A stretch of 64,000 bases of DNA, from NCBI RefSeq assembly GCF_000203815.1, contig NW_004457624.1, positions 1,426,001 to 1,490,000 of the forward strand, written 5' to 3'. Each line of letters starts with the position of its first letter. Position 1 is the first letter of the stretch. Below the pieces are notes generated by a model. It saw only the letters and a program-made list of their open reading frames with translations. It did not search any database and was not told the origin of the DNA. The translations under genes and the position numbers were made by a program. This document shows positions 25,094 to 35,843 of the stretch, piece after piece. Source of the stretch: Cavenderia fasciculata (taxonomy: Eukaryota; Evosea; Eumycetozoa; Acytosteliales; Cavenderiaceae).

Positions 25094-25338
25094 ATTAAAT
25101 AATAATAATTAATAATAATAATAATAATAATAACTTTGCCGAAATGAAATGAATCATAATATATGATAATAATAATCATAATTAATAATAATCAACATTT
25201 AAAACATAATTAAACTTTTACTCACCCACACTTTGTTATAATAGTTACAAATACAAAATCACTTTTTTAACAGTTAAAGAGTAGTAGTAGTAGAGTAGTC
25301 TTTTTTAGTTGAGCTGATTAGTATTTATTTATTTATTT

Positions 25339-26854
25339 TTAGACCATTTTATTTAAAATCTTTAAAATTGATTTGGAAATAGTGGCAGATCTAGGGTCTT
25401 TTTCGGCAACACGATCATTTGATTGATCTTCTAAAACTTGTACAATGTCATCAAAATGATGTCTACTCTTTTGGAATTCATCATGTTCCACAATCGTCCT
25501 TAGGAGGTCTAGGTATGGCCATCTCAATGGGTCACATTCATCGAGATTATGTATATTTTGAACGACAATATCAATTACAACATCGATATCTGATGTATAA
25601 AAGAAACATGATTCTTGAAATTCTGTACTATAACAAAATATATCATTGATCAATGTTAAACATTCGGTTAATAATCCAAATTCAAATTCTAATGAAATAG
25701 AAATAAAATTAATAAATTTGTGGATGTTAATTAATCTAGATTAATTGATACATACTGCCTCTATTTAAAAGTGTAATTAATCCAGGTCCCAATTCTGGTG
25801 CTCTTCTGGTTGAATATAATTTCAATACTAATGGTGAATAAGTATCTCCTTTTACTTGAATATTAAATGCCAACTAAACAACAAAAAGTAATTATAATTA
25901 TTAATAATTATTAAATGCTAATAATAATAATATATGTATTTGTCAAACATACCATAGCAGGATAAAAATAATTTAACCATTTACTATCATAGTATTCGGA
26001 ATAAGTGAAACCAAGGTTCAAAAGGGATTCTAAAAAGGAGTCATCCAATTTAGATAGTTCTTCTTCTGGAAGAGGACCAGTTTGACTAAAGATGGCAGTC
26101 ATTAATTGAAGATATTGAGTGGATCGAGTTTCATCCTCTTGAATAAAACAAGTTGGTATAATCCATTTAAGTTCTGGTACTAGAATATTCCATACTCCAG
26201 GGACCTGATTACCAATTCCATTAATAAAATAAACAACTTGATATATATATTCTTGATTTTCACTCTAAATAAAACATAATTTAGATAGTATAGTTATCCA
26301 TTAGTCAATAATGTGATATTAGGTTTGATATTAATGTGAACTCACCCTTTGAGCATGACCACACATATTTCTAATCATTTGATAATCATCTTTTGATAGT
26401 AGGTCTATACCAGCATCAATATCCAATGTATTTAACTTTTCAATAAAGAATTGAATATCTTCAACAGAATCTCCATTGCCATCAGACTGAAGTGTCTCTT
26501 CAACAGTCAATAAACTTTTATCTTCTTGGTTTCCACTGTTTTCTATTGCTTCAAGTCCATAGTCGAGCTTTGACCAATCCTCTGTATAGTATAGTTGATA
26601 ATCAATCAATTCAATTTGTTTCTTTAGTGTTTCTATCTTTAATTCCAAGTTTAATGCCTTTGGAATGAGTATATGTGCTTGTCTAAAAACAAAGTTGATA
26701 AACAAACTATAAGTAAGTATATCGATGATTGATATGAATGAAAGTATGTAACATACTCATAGACAGCTAAACATTTTCTTAACCCTTCTCTTTCTTCAAC
26801 TTTAGCTTCAATAATAATAGAGTTAAACTCTTTTATAATTTCTCTAACATCCAT
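25339..26854 (-). CDS. SPIN90/Dip1/WISH-type leucine-rich (armadillo-like) protein
   Basis: Five minus-strand exons (26757-26854, 26346-26682, 25953-26264, 25756-25873, 25339-25688) sum to 404 residues. The protein is all-helical by composition. The C-terminal part carries FFYTSDIDVVIDIVVQNI followed by DPLRWPYLDLLRTIVEH. This matches the core of the SPIN90/Ldb17/Dip1 leucine-rich domain (NCKIPSD family), in which a TxD-VLIDII-like segment is followed by LR..YL.LL. These proteins activate Arp2/3 complex without nucleation-promoting factors and seed linear actin filaments. No SH3 or Pro-rich extension is seen, so it resembles the minimal fungal Dip1 form. The family call rests on motif recognition; the coding model is firm. 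Confidence 0.72.
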
Positions 26855-27236
26855 AGATAGTATTAGTCTGTATTAGAGTTACTTTTTAATATATTCTCTC
26901 TTTCTCTCTTCAAATGAGATAAATTAAACAATATAAGAATCTTTCCTTTCAAGGTCATGTTGTCATTTTTAAATCTAGATTTGTCAGGAGGAAGATGTTT
27001 ATTGATGAGCTGGCAACAAACAAACAGAGAATTATATTCAAAAGGTGAATGATAACATAAAGTAGATAGATGTATTATATTTTAATCATAATAACAATAT
27101 GAAATCTTGATGATTCAAAATTAAATTTATTATTATTATTTATTATTATTGAAAAAAAACGAACGAAACGAAAGTTAGGTTTCAAGAAAGATAATTTAAA
27201 TTATCATTTTATTTATTTATATTTATATATACAAAC
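26855..27236. other. Divergent promoter region
   Basis: Spacer between the SPIN90-like gene (minus) and the WKF-domain gene (plus). It is strongly AT-rich with ATT repeats at about 27125-27150 and an AT leader before 27237. No coding sequence is seen. Confidence 0.5.
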
Positions 27237-28202
27237 ATGTCTTATCTAAAGAGAGATAGAAAAGATCAATCTACATCATCATCAAGACAGATAAAGAAGT
27301 CAAAGAAGGATGAATCATCAGATGATGACTATTTATCAGATGACGAAAAACAACACAACAACAGACAACCAAAGAAAGCGTTGATTCAAAAGTCACAAGT
27401 AGATGAGATCAAGAGAGCCAAGAGAGCGACTGAAAAGGAAAGAATAGCCTCTGAAAAGAAACGTCTACAAGCAGAGATTGACAAGGCCGAGAGAGAAAAC
27501 ATGTCAAAGACGAGAATGAAGAAGGAAAAGCACAAACAAGAAGCCGTCGACACAACCGAAGCAACCAAACAAAAGAGAAAGCAATTAATCTTGGAGTATT
27601 TGAACTTGTATCAAAATCAACGTTCCGATTGGAGATTCAACAAAATGACTCAATGTCTTATCATTGACCACGTATACGACAGAGAACTCGTACCTGAAAA
27701 GTACTTTGTCATTGCATTGGACTATCTCAATGGTCTACAAGGAAAATCAAGAGAAGCTACCATTGAACAATTAAAAAAGATTTGTAAACCAAAGGAATCT
27801 GACAATCAAGATTCGGATTCTTCTTCTTCAAGTGAATCTGAACAAGACGACGATGACGAAAACGACGATGGAAAAGATGTAAAGGAAATATGGAGAGTCG
27901 AAAGAGCAAAGAGACTATTAAAGAAATTAACTGGACAAGCTGATGAAGATGATTCTGATATTTCATCTGATGAAGAAGTAGTAGATAAAAAGAAACCAAA
28001 TAATAATAATAATAATGTTGTAAATAAGAATATCACAAATAATAATAATTCAAAAAAGGTAGAAGAAAGCGATGATACTAGTAGTAGCGATGACAGTGAT
28101 GACACTAGCGATGAAAGTTCAAGTTCAAGTGAAAGCGAAAGTGAAAGCGATCAACAAGACAGTAGCGATGAAAGTAGTTCAAGCGATCGAACAAATAAAT
28201 AA
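27237..28202 (+). CDS. WKF-domain protein (C7orf50-like), probable nucleolar protein
   Basis: An intronless frame of 321 residues. The N-terminal third is Lys/Arg/Glu-rich and predicted to be coiled coil. Residues about 115-180 contain the WKF/DUF2373 signature: LILEYLNLYQNQRSDWRFNK, then MTQCLIIDHVYD, LVPEKYFVIALDYLNGLQGK and SREATIEQ. The rest is Ser/Asp/Glu-rich with Asn runs, typical of nucleolar acidic tails. Human C7orf50 is an abundant nucleolar protein of uncertain role in ribosome biogenesis. A nuclear/nucleolar location is inferred from the Lys-rich head and acidic Ser tail. No catalytic motif is visible. Confidence 0.85.
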   Translation: MSYLKRDRKDQSTSSSRQIKKSKKDESSDDDYLSDDEKQHNNRQPKKALIQKSQVDEIKRAKRATEKERIASEKKRLQAEIDKAERENMSKTRMKKEKHKQEAVDTTEATKQKRKQLILEYLNLYQNQRSDWRFNKMTQCLIIDHVYDRELVPEKYFVIALDYLNGLQGKSREATIEQLKKICKPKESDNQDSDSSSSSESEQDDDDENDDGKDVKEIWRVERAKRLLKKLTGQADEDDSDISSDEEVVDKKKPNNNNNNVVNKNITNNNNSKKVEESDDTSSSDDSDDTSDESSSSSESESESDQQDSSDESSSSDRTNK

Positions 28203-28258
28203 ATAAATATTTAAATTAAATCAATAACTATACTATAGTTGATATCCTAGTTGTTTAT

Positions 28259-31200
28259 TTAAGAGTTTGGTAAATCCATTTTTAATTGTGGATAGCTACC
28301 ATCTTCTGGGTCTTCATTTTGATGATCATCATGATCAGCAATTGATTGTTGTGGACTTTCTTTATCATCTTCATGTTGGTCGTAACTGTGGTGGTGGTGG
28401 TGGTGGTCAGTATCTTGTTGTTGTTGTTGTTTGTTGAAAAAGGGTGGTAGGATACCAGAAGACTTTTCACGATGTTGTGAATAACTATTCACTTGTAAAA
28501 TATTATTATTATTATTATTATTATCACTGCCACTGTTATCATTGTCATTGTCATTGTTATTAAAGGGATTAAATACCAAGCCATAGTTTGGATCTATTTG
28601 TGGTTGAAATTGTGATTGTTTTTGTTGTTGTTGTTGTTGGTATTGTTGTATGTTATTATTATTATTATTATTATTATCATTACCATTATCATTAGTTGTA
28701 TTATTATTGATATCATTATTGTTATTATTATTATTATTATTGTTGTTATTGTTGTTATTATTATTATTACCAATATTGTTAAAGTTATTAAGGGTACTAT
28801 TAATTAATGAATTGATGCTACTTAATTTACTGGGTGGTGTGGAAGGCATTTGATTTGTAGCACCCATCCTTGCCATTAAAGTTGGAGATGTTGTTGGACT
28901 AGTTCCATTTACAATTGGATAATCAGTTTGTTGTTGTTGTTGATGTTGATTTTGTTGTGGATGATGTTGTTGATGTTGATGAGGATGAGGATGAGGAGCA
29001 ATAGTATTATGAAGATTAGCTAATTGCATTGCAGGTGATTCAGAATCTGGTTTGTTGATAATAGTCAACCCTTCTTCAGATTCACTGATTTGATTCTTGT
29101 AGTTGAATGTTGCAATCTCTAATTTAGATGCAATGACTGGTTCTGTCATATTAAACAATAATTCCAGCTGTTTGAGTGGTCCTTCTGAACACTTGAGTAA
29201 CAATGTTTGGTTGACTTCATCAAAACTGAATATAGACTTTTTGCCAACAATACCAACGTATTCCTCTTGGTCACCAAAAAAGAGAACAACGATCTTTTTG
29301 CCATTGCACAACGAAGGCAACAGTTTGGTGGCTGGAGGAATGACAGTGAGATCCTTTACCCAGAGACATGGGAGTAGTGGGTGATTGATTGTTTTGGCCC
29401 ACATGACACCTCCAAACTTTTCCTTTCTGTCAATGTAGAGACTGATAAGACTTGGCAGTACTTCGTGTGTATTAATGTGAAGGCTGTGGTATGGAGTTCC
29501 CTTTCTCGACGATTCAATGAGATTGATAAAGAATTTATGTGTCGATGTCCATTCCTTGAGGTTTTTGGGTGGACGTCCTTTTGGTTTGTCATTGTTCATT
29601 TGAATTGGTCGTTTCTTTCCTTCTTTGATATTGGTGTCACTTGAAATTGCTTCTGCAGTAACTACCTTTCTTGGTCTTCCCAATGGTTTATGTACTGGTG
29701 TTGTTGTAGTACTTGTAGTACTAGTAGTACTAGTCGTCGTACTAGTAGTAGTTGATGTTGATGGTTGGAAATGGTTGCCATTAGTGTTGTACAAAGAAGA
29801 AGAGGAAGAAGAATCTACTCCAAAGTTTGGTGTAGTTGTTGAGGTTGGATACATAGTACCATTATTATTATTATTATTATTGTTATTGTTGTTGTTGTTG
29901 TTTCTGTCAATAAAATCATTGGTTTGTGAAAAAATATGGTGATGATGGTTATTATTATTATTATTATTATTATGTTGTTGTTGATGTTGGTGTTGGTGGT
30001 GTTGGTATTCCAAAGATTCATCACCACTCATTGAATGTTGATGATGATTATACTGATTTTGAGGGAGTCCATCATTTCCATTATTATTATTATTATTTTG
30101 ATTATTATGTTGATGTTGTTGGAAATTACTATTATTTATATTATTCAAGTTATGTAGATTATTATTGGTGTTACTATAATTAACAGTATTTTGGTGATGT
30201 GCAACTTGGAGCGATGGTGACATTTGATTGGAGTGATGATGATGGGTTGGTGAACCACCTCCACCACCATTGTTGTTGTTATTGTTACCACCAGCAACTA
30301 GATTACCTATAGCACTTGGATTCTTACAATTGTTGCATGTGCAAATATCGAAACATCTGAAACACTTCCATTGGTCTCTTGATACAATTGAAAAGAAATC
30401 CACTCGATATATCTTGGCAACACAACTCTCACAATACCTAGCTGGACAAGAACAACAATACACAACCGAGTGTTTTTGTTTAGCATCTCCGCAATGATGG
30501 CATTTGGTCAATGTCTAAATAGAAATAAATAGAAATACATTAATATTGGGATAAACTATATATATATATATATATATACACTATACTTATTTACATACAC
30601 TATTTGAATAAAATACTACATGATAGGCAATGGTAGCAGGTGTTAGGTAACCACATTGAGTATCGATGAGTGCCTTTTTCTTTTCGACGATATCATTTGC
30701 TTCTTTTGGTTTGATACCAGTATTGATTAGGAGGGTGGTGTATTTATCAAAGAATGTTTCCAGCTCTTTTTTGAGTTTCGAGTGAGAGATGAATTCTTTG
30801 AGTGACATGCTTTGGAAATGCAACTCACATCCGTATCCTCTCGAGACACAATCAAAGCAATAGTCCTTGCCGTTGTTTTCCTTGTCGGCACAGAGTTGGC
30901 AGTGATAGGCACGGTTAAAGATATTGCAGTTGCAGTGGTCGCATTTGCGGTCGTGTAAAAATGGCGACGAGAAGTTCTTGAATGGGTTGAGAAAGGTGAT
31001 GACTTCGTTGTGCGGACAGAATGGATAGGGTGGCTTGGGAATCAAGATGGATTCAGATCGAATCATGTGTGAGTAGAGATCGAGCAGCGGTGAGAGGTAG
31101 TCGACGATAGACTGCGAGTCATAATTGGTGAGCTCTTGAAGCGACGCTATTTTCTTTTTCAGTGTGTAGTATATGATTGCTTTGATCGAGTATGTCTCGG

Positions 31201-32202
31201 GCTTACCAAACTTGCGTGCCAGTGGCAGAGCAGACTTGTACGCCACGGGTAGTGACGCAGTGCTGATGGTGTTCCACGCCATCTTGACCGTCACACCACC
31301 AACATTCATGACTTGGTGAACCGACTCGGGCGGGATCAATACAAGGTCGCCTATCTTTTGTTTGATCACATACACCTTGAAGGGTGCATCTGCGAGGTCG
31401 CGAGGATTGACAAATAGATTCTCGTTGAATATGTCACCACCCTTTTCATTCCAAAACTTGAATGCCTTGTCGCGGTCCTTGCTTCCGACGACCAACCACA
31501 GAGCATATGCGTTGGGGTCAGAGTGCACCATAATATTGTGTCCGTTTGATCCCACCAAGTCAACGTGTCCGGGGGTATACGTGCCATTCGAGCCAATATA
31601 AAACATCAAGTTTTCCGATCGGAGGTAGGGTGGCAGCGAAGACATCAAGTCGTAGCTACTCAACGCCACAAACTTTTTAGACAATTTCTTTTGTTGGTCG
31701 GCCCACTCTTTTGGACACAACACATCTTTGGCATAGAGATACTTTGGGTTTCTCTCCTCTGGTGATATTTGTAAATAATTTATGTATTGTCCAACTGTCC
31801 AACCTTCCAAATCACTATGTGTCTCATTATTTCTTGGTGAATTGATCATCTTTTGATCACTATAATTTGCCTAAAAGAAGAATGAATTAATAACCAAATA
31901 TTTAAATAGATTATTTAATTTAAATTAAATTTACATACTTGAAGGAAATCCAGCGAAAAAACATCTTTTGACCAATTGGACATGGAATTGGAGAGTACGA
32001 GTGGAATACCCTTGTTGATGGTGTATTCTTGGATATCGGATTCTGTGAGGTCAATGGAATAGGGCATGGTGGGAGCATATTCAAAGTTGGTATTTGGCAT
32101 ATTCATCAAAGAATCGATATCGAAATTCATTAGACTATCGATGGGTGGAACTTTGAAAAGAGGGTCCAAAGGGACTGAACTTCCCATTGTACTATAATTC
32201 AT
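28259..32202 (-). CDS. JmjC protein with ZZ-like and 4CXXC_R1 zinc fingers, AT-hooks and PWWP-like domain
   Basis: Three minus-strand exons (31939-32202, 30599-31870, 28259-30514) join in phase to 1263 residues. The apparent stop after SNSVCK lies inside an intron (GTATGT at 30593-30598, acceptor ending 30515), and the downstream frame has no ATG of its own, so one gene is favoured over two. JmjC-like domain: residues about 88-330, with Fe(II) ligands plausible in TPGHVDL (H, D) and PESVHQVM (H). A ZZ-like finger is at about 397-445 (CDHCNCNIFNRAYHCQLC...YCFDCV). A 4CXXC_R1 finger is at about 516-575 (CHHCGDAK...CESCV...CTCNNCK). Long Asn/His/Gln tracts follow, then AT-hook-like LGRPRK and KGRPPK, and a PWWP-like block at about 881-945 (GGVMWAKTINHPLLPCLWV, IVVLFFGDQEEYVGI). 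A chromatin oxygenase or histone demethylase role is inferred. Confidence 0.85.
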
Positions 32203-32824
32203 TTTTTTACTATTATTATTATTTGTTGGATGGATGGATGGATAAATGGATATAAATGGATGGATGGATGGAGTAAGGAATAAATAACCTGTGATCTTTT
32301 TATTCTTCCTAAACTACTATTACTTCATTTATGTTGTATAGATTGTTGTTGCTATTATTATTATTATTGTTGGTAGTTGTTGAAATCGATCGATCTATCT
32401 ATCTATTGTCGTTTTGCGGATTGTGTCTTAATCTATTATTAAAATGAGACTACCCTTTTTTTTTTTGTTTTTTTAGAGATGTGATTCAAAGTTGATGATT
32501 GATGGTGATGTTGATGAAGGGGGGTGAGGAGGGGGGATATCCCTATTGATTCTCTTATCCTATCTCTATAAACAACTAACAACTAATAATACGCTTTTGA
32601 AGAAGAGTAAATACGCTTTGAATGAATCGTGTTAAAAAAAAAAAAAAGAAAAGGGATTAAAAAAAAAAAAAGAAAAAAAAAAAGGGTTAAAAAAAAAAAA
32701 AAAAAAAAAAATCGATTAATTTCGAGCGTGTGTTGGGAGGGAAAGAGTACTCTCTGCCCTGGGATATATACAACCAAGTACTTTATACATGTATACTTTT
32801 TATTTATTGGTTCCACATTGATGA
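32203..32824. other. Intergenic region with GGAT repeats and long A tracts
   Basis: GGAT repeats at 32227-32275, a G-rich stretch at 32519-32536, and several long A runs at 32633-32710. The Lys-rich and Phe-rich frames over the A runs on either strand are low-complexity artefacts. It also holds the promoter of the JmjC gene. Confidence 0.6.
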
Positions 32825-34944
32825 TCATTGATTTATAAGATTTAATAAAGTGGCAAGTTTAGAATTTGGATTGGATTGTTGTTGGAGTAATTTTTGTCGT
32901 ATTTGATCTTGCCCGCCATTATCACTCCAAGTTGTTTTTAGTGTATCCAATGCAACTCGTTGAATGATATATTCTATAACTGATAGATAGGTTGGATATT
33001 GATCAAGTATTCTTTGGTCTTTGCCTAGTATGTTTAAAATGACCGATCCTCCATACTTGTTTAAATAATCGGTCCAAGTAGTTGATAGTGCTGTGCATAC
33101 ACTATTTAATATTGCCTGTCCATCTGCATGTTGTTGTAGTATAATTAAGAGATATATCAAGTCTCCTTGTTTACCACCAATATTGGTAGTTTCTATGGCA
33201 AATAGACCTTTTGAAACATTAACCAATGATATTAATGATTGTTGTAAAATTGGGAATAGATACCAAGCTTGATTATAAACTACTTGACAATAGGTTGATA
33301 CGATTGCAGTTGTTTGTTGTTCATTTAATATATTGAATTGGTTGTCTTTGTTAGTGTCTAGTGATATGTGTAGTTGATCTTGAAGTTGTTGAATTTTAAA
33401 GTATAACCCTCTAAATAGTTGATTTAATATATTAAATGATGATAAGAGTAGTCCTTTAGTAGAGACATTATCATTGTCGCCGCTTTGGAGATACTTTTTA
33501 ATGGTGGTTGATTGTTTTTTAATCCATCCATCTGGCAGACAATAGTAGCCTACTAGTTGTGACACCTCTAATACTTTGGATCGTATCAATGGCATCATGT
33601 CATTTTCAGCAGCCATCAACATTTCGAGAATAGCATCAACGTATGCGGTTGCATTGAATCCCAAATAAGCAACGAGTAGGTAGATGACACCAATCTTGGT
33701 CTCACGATGCACAGGATCCAATTCATTGTCATGGTATGTCTTGTAGAGATGTTGAAACACCTTTTTCGACAACCTTGACAAAAAGTCGCGTGTGGCAGCC
33801 GACTCGATCGCCATCGTGTCTTGTTGCCACCATCTCCAATTGCCAGCAGCAGCAGTAGTAGTCGGCATTTTGTAGTGTGTGTCGATTGTCCATGCAATCT
33901 TGTCGATTCGTGTGTTTCCAGTTTGCATCTCTTTGAGTTGATAGTAGTTGTTGGAGATGGTGTCGAGTGCCTTTTTCGCCGCACCAATGACCAGCGGGAT
34001 ATCGCTCGACATGAGCGACAAGAGTGTGTATACAATGACCGGGGTGTTGGTCTTGGGTGAGTGGATCGACCACACTGCCAAACTATTGGCAAGTGCCAGT
34101 CTCACATTGGGCGCGTGGTCGTTGGATAGCACCGGCAGCAAATTACTGCTATTATGATTGTTGGTGTTGGGCGAGATGATCGTCTCTACACACTTTGACG
34201 CACCACATTCAATGAGTGCTGTCAATGCATAGATAGACGATGACCGAACTTTTTGGTGTCGGTCACCTAGATTACGGATGAGAAGCGGTATAACAACCAT
34301 TGAAAATAGTGATGCACGTGTTGGCACCGCTCTACATAGATTGATAACATACAAACTACACAAATCAACTTGTTCATAGTTTCTATCACCCAAACCAATC
34401 TTTATCATCGTCATAAACTTTTCACAATACTTTAGTAGTAATTCACTTGAAGTATTAGGAGTTTCTGTTGTACAGCCAGTACCACTACCAACAATGATAG
34501 CATTGACCAGTTTCATAATCTCCATTCTCAATTCTTCAGTCTCTTCATTGATCATTCTATATTCCAACTTTTCAGCCAATAAACTAATATCATTACCATC
34601 TTTGAATAGAGATTGATAATGTCTAAATTTAAATGTAAACAAACAAACAAACAAAAGATTAGAAATCTAAACTACAACCACCAACCAACTACAACTTTCT
34701 CTCTCTCATTCTTTACATACTTTATTAAAATATTCAAACTAATAGTTCGACATCTTTCAATTTGATCATCCAATGTATTGATAGCTAGATGAATGATCTT
34801 TTTATCATTTTCTATTGTTCTTGTTTCAGCAGCAGCACTAGCAACAAAGTAAGTATCATCTAGGTATTTGACTAGTTGTTCTAATGCTTTTTTACGTTGA
34901 AATGATGATGTTACTTTGCATGCTTCAATCAGCTTGTCATCCAT
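32825..34944 (-). CDS. HEAT-repeat protein resembling dynein assembly factor DNAAF5/HEATR2
   Basis: Two minus-strand exons (34721-34944 and 32825-34622) give 673 residues. The whole protein is made of HEAT-type helix pairs, such as NLGDRHQKVRSSSIYALTAL, NVRLALANSLAVWSI and PLVIGAAKKALDTISNNY. The N-terminal region (LLAEKLEYRMINEETEELR, MEIMKLVNAII) aligns by eye with the beginning of human HEATR2 (a block of the type EASEELRLLLVQLL), followed by the same helix spacing. HEATR2 helps preassemble axonemal dynein arms in animals and algae. Dictyostelids have no cilia, so either it has another role or the similarity is only of the repeat class. A general HEAT protein is certain; the orthology is tentative. 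Confidence 0.7.
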
Positions 34945-35843
34945 CTAATATCTCCTTGCTTGGGGTAGTGTTAAAAGTGAAGTAGTAGGTGGTAGGTGTG
35001 GTGTAACTGCAACAAACAAACAAACAACAAGCTTAGTCAACTATAGAGAAATGCATTCATATGATTGGTTGGACAGACGAGTCGGTTTGCAAGTCGAAAA
35101 ACCACCAATCAATGGATTTTATACATTTAAATATAAAATATATTTTAAAATTAAACTTTTGATGACTTGTTCAACCATCCATTCCATGATTATTCATCAA
35201 TCATCATTAGGTCTTTATTCATCTAATCTATTGTATATATTTAATTTTTAAAAAAAAGTTTATTTCTTACATTACTTTTTTTTTTCCTCATAATAAATAA
35301 ATTTATATAGACCTTCCTCGCTCACTCATATCATTACATTATATTCATTCAGTTATTATTATTATTTCTTTCACTCTGTCTCTAATTCTTACTTTCTATA
35401 TACAATCTATTTAATTCTTTTAAAAAGATCATCATTTCTGACCTTGTAAGTATTGTTTTTTTTCATTGAACAAACGACCTTTCGATTTTTTTGTTTTTTT
35501 CGTTGTTTTCTCATAACCAAACTTATACTTAAAAATAATCGATTCCACATTTGACGTCTTTTGGCATACCTCTTTCACCTCGTATGACATACCTTTCTAG
35601 GATCACTTTCCGTTCATCCCTCATTTTTGGTGACCACCAAACAGCAACAACAACTCCTCATTATTTATTTATTTCCTTTTCAAATTAATTATTCGACTGA
35701 ACCAATTCCTGTTCCCCCATCCTTCTCTCTCACAATTCATTTGTTTATTTATTCTTTGATTCCCTATTATTAATATCTATCAATCAATTATCTTTATCGT
35801 TTTGTAATATATTATTTATTTATTTATTTAGACCAATAAAAAA
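34945..35843. other. Divergent intergenic region with 5' leader of the coiled-coil gene
   Basis: Includes the promoter of the HEAT gene (minus) and, from about 35330, a T-rich leader of the downstream plus-strand gene containing a likely 5' UTR intron (listed separately). A 66-codon frame at 35051-35251 shows no recognisable feature. Confidence 0.5.
35446..35831 (+). other. Probable 5' UTR intron of the coiled-coil gene
   Basis: A strong donor (ACCTT/GTAAGTATT at 35446) and a consensus acceptor (TTTATTTATTTATTTAG ending 35831) flank 386 bases rich in pyrimidines. The acceptor lies 12 bases before the 35844 ATG. It is several times longer than most coding introns here (about 70-110 bases), as is common for leader introns. 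Confidence 0.6.

Noticed and set aside
28616-28853. Leu/Ile/Val-rich plus-strand frames over the JmjC gene
   Set aside because: They are antisense to poly-Asn and poly-Gln codon runs and have no other content.
30587-30600. Stop codon suggesting that the JmjC gene and the zinc-finger/PWWP gene are separate
   Set aside because: The stop follows a GTATGT donor, a consensus acceptor ends at 30515, and the exons join in phase; the downstream frame lacks an ATG near its beginning.
32629-32838. Lys-rich and Phe-rich frames
   Set aside because: Artefacts of long A/T tracts.
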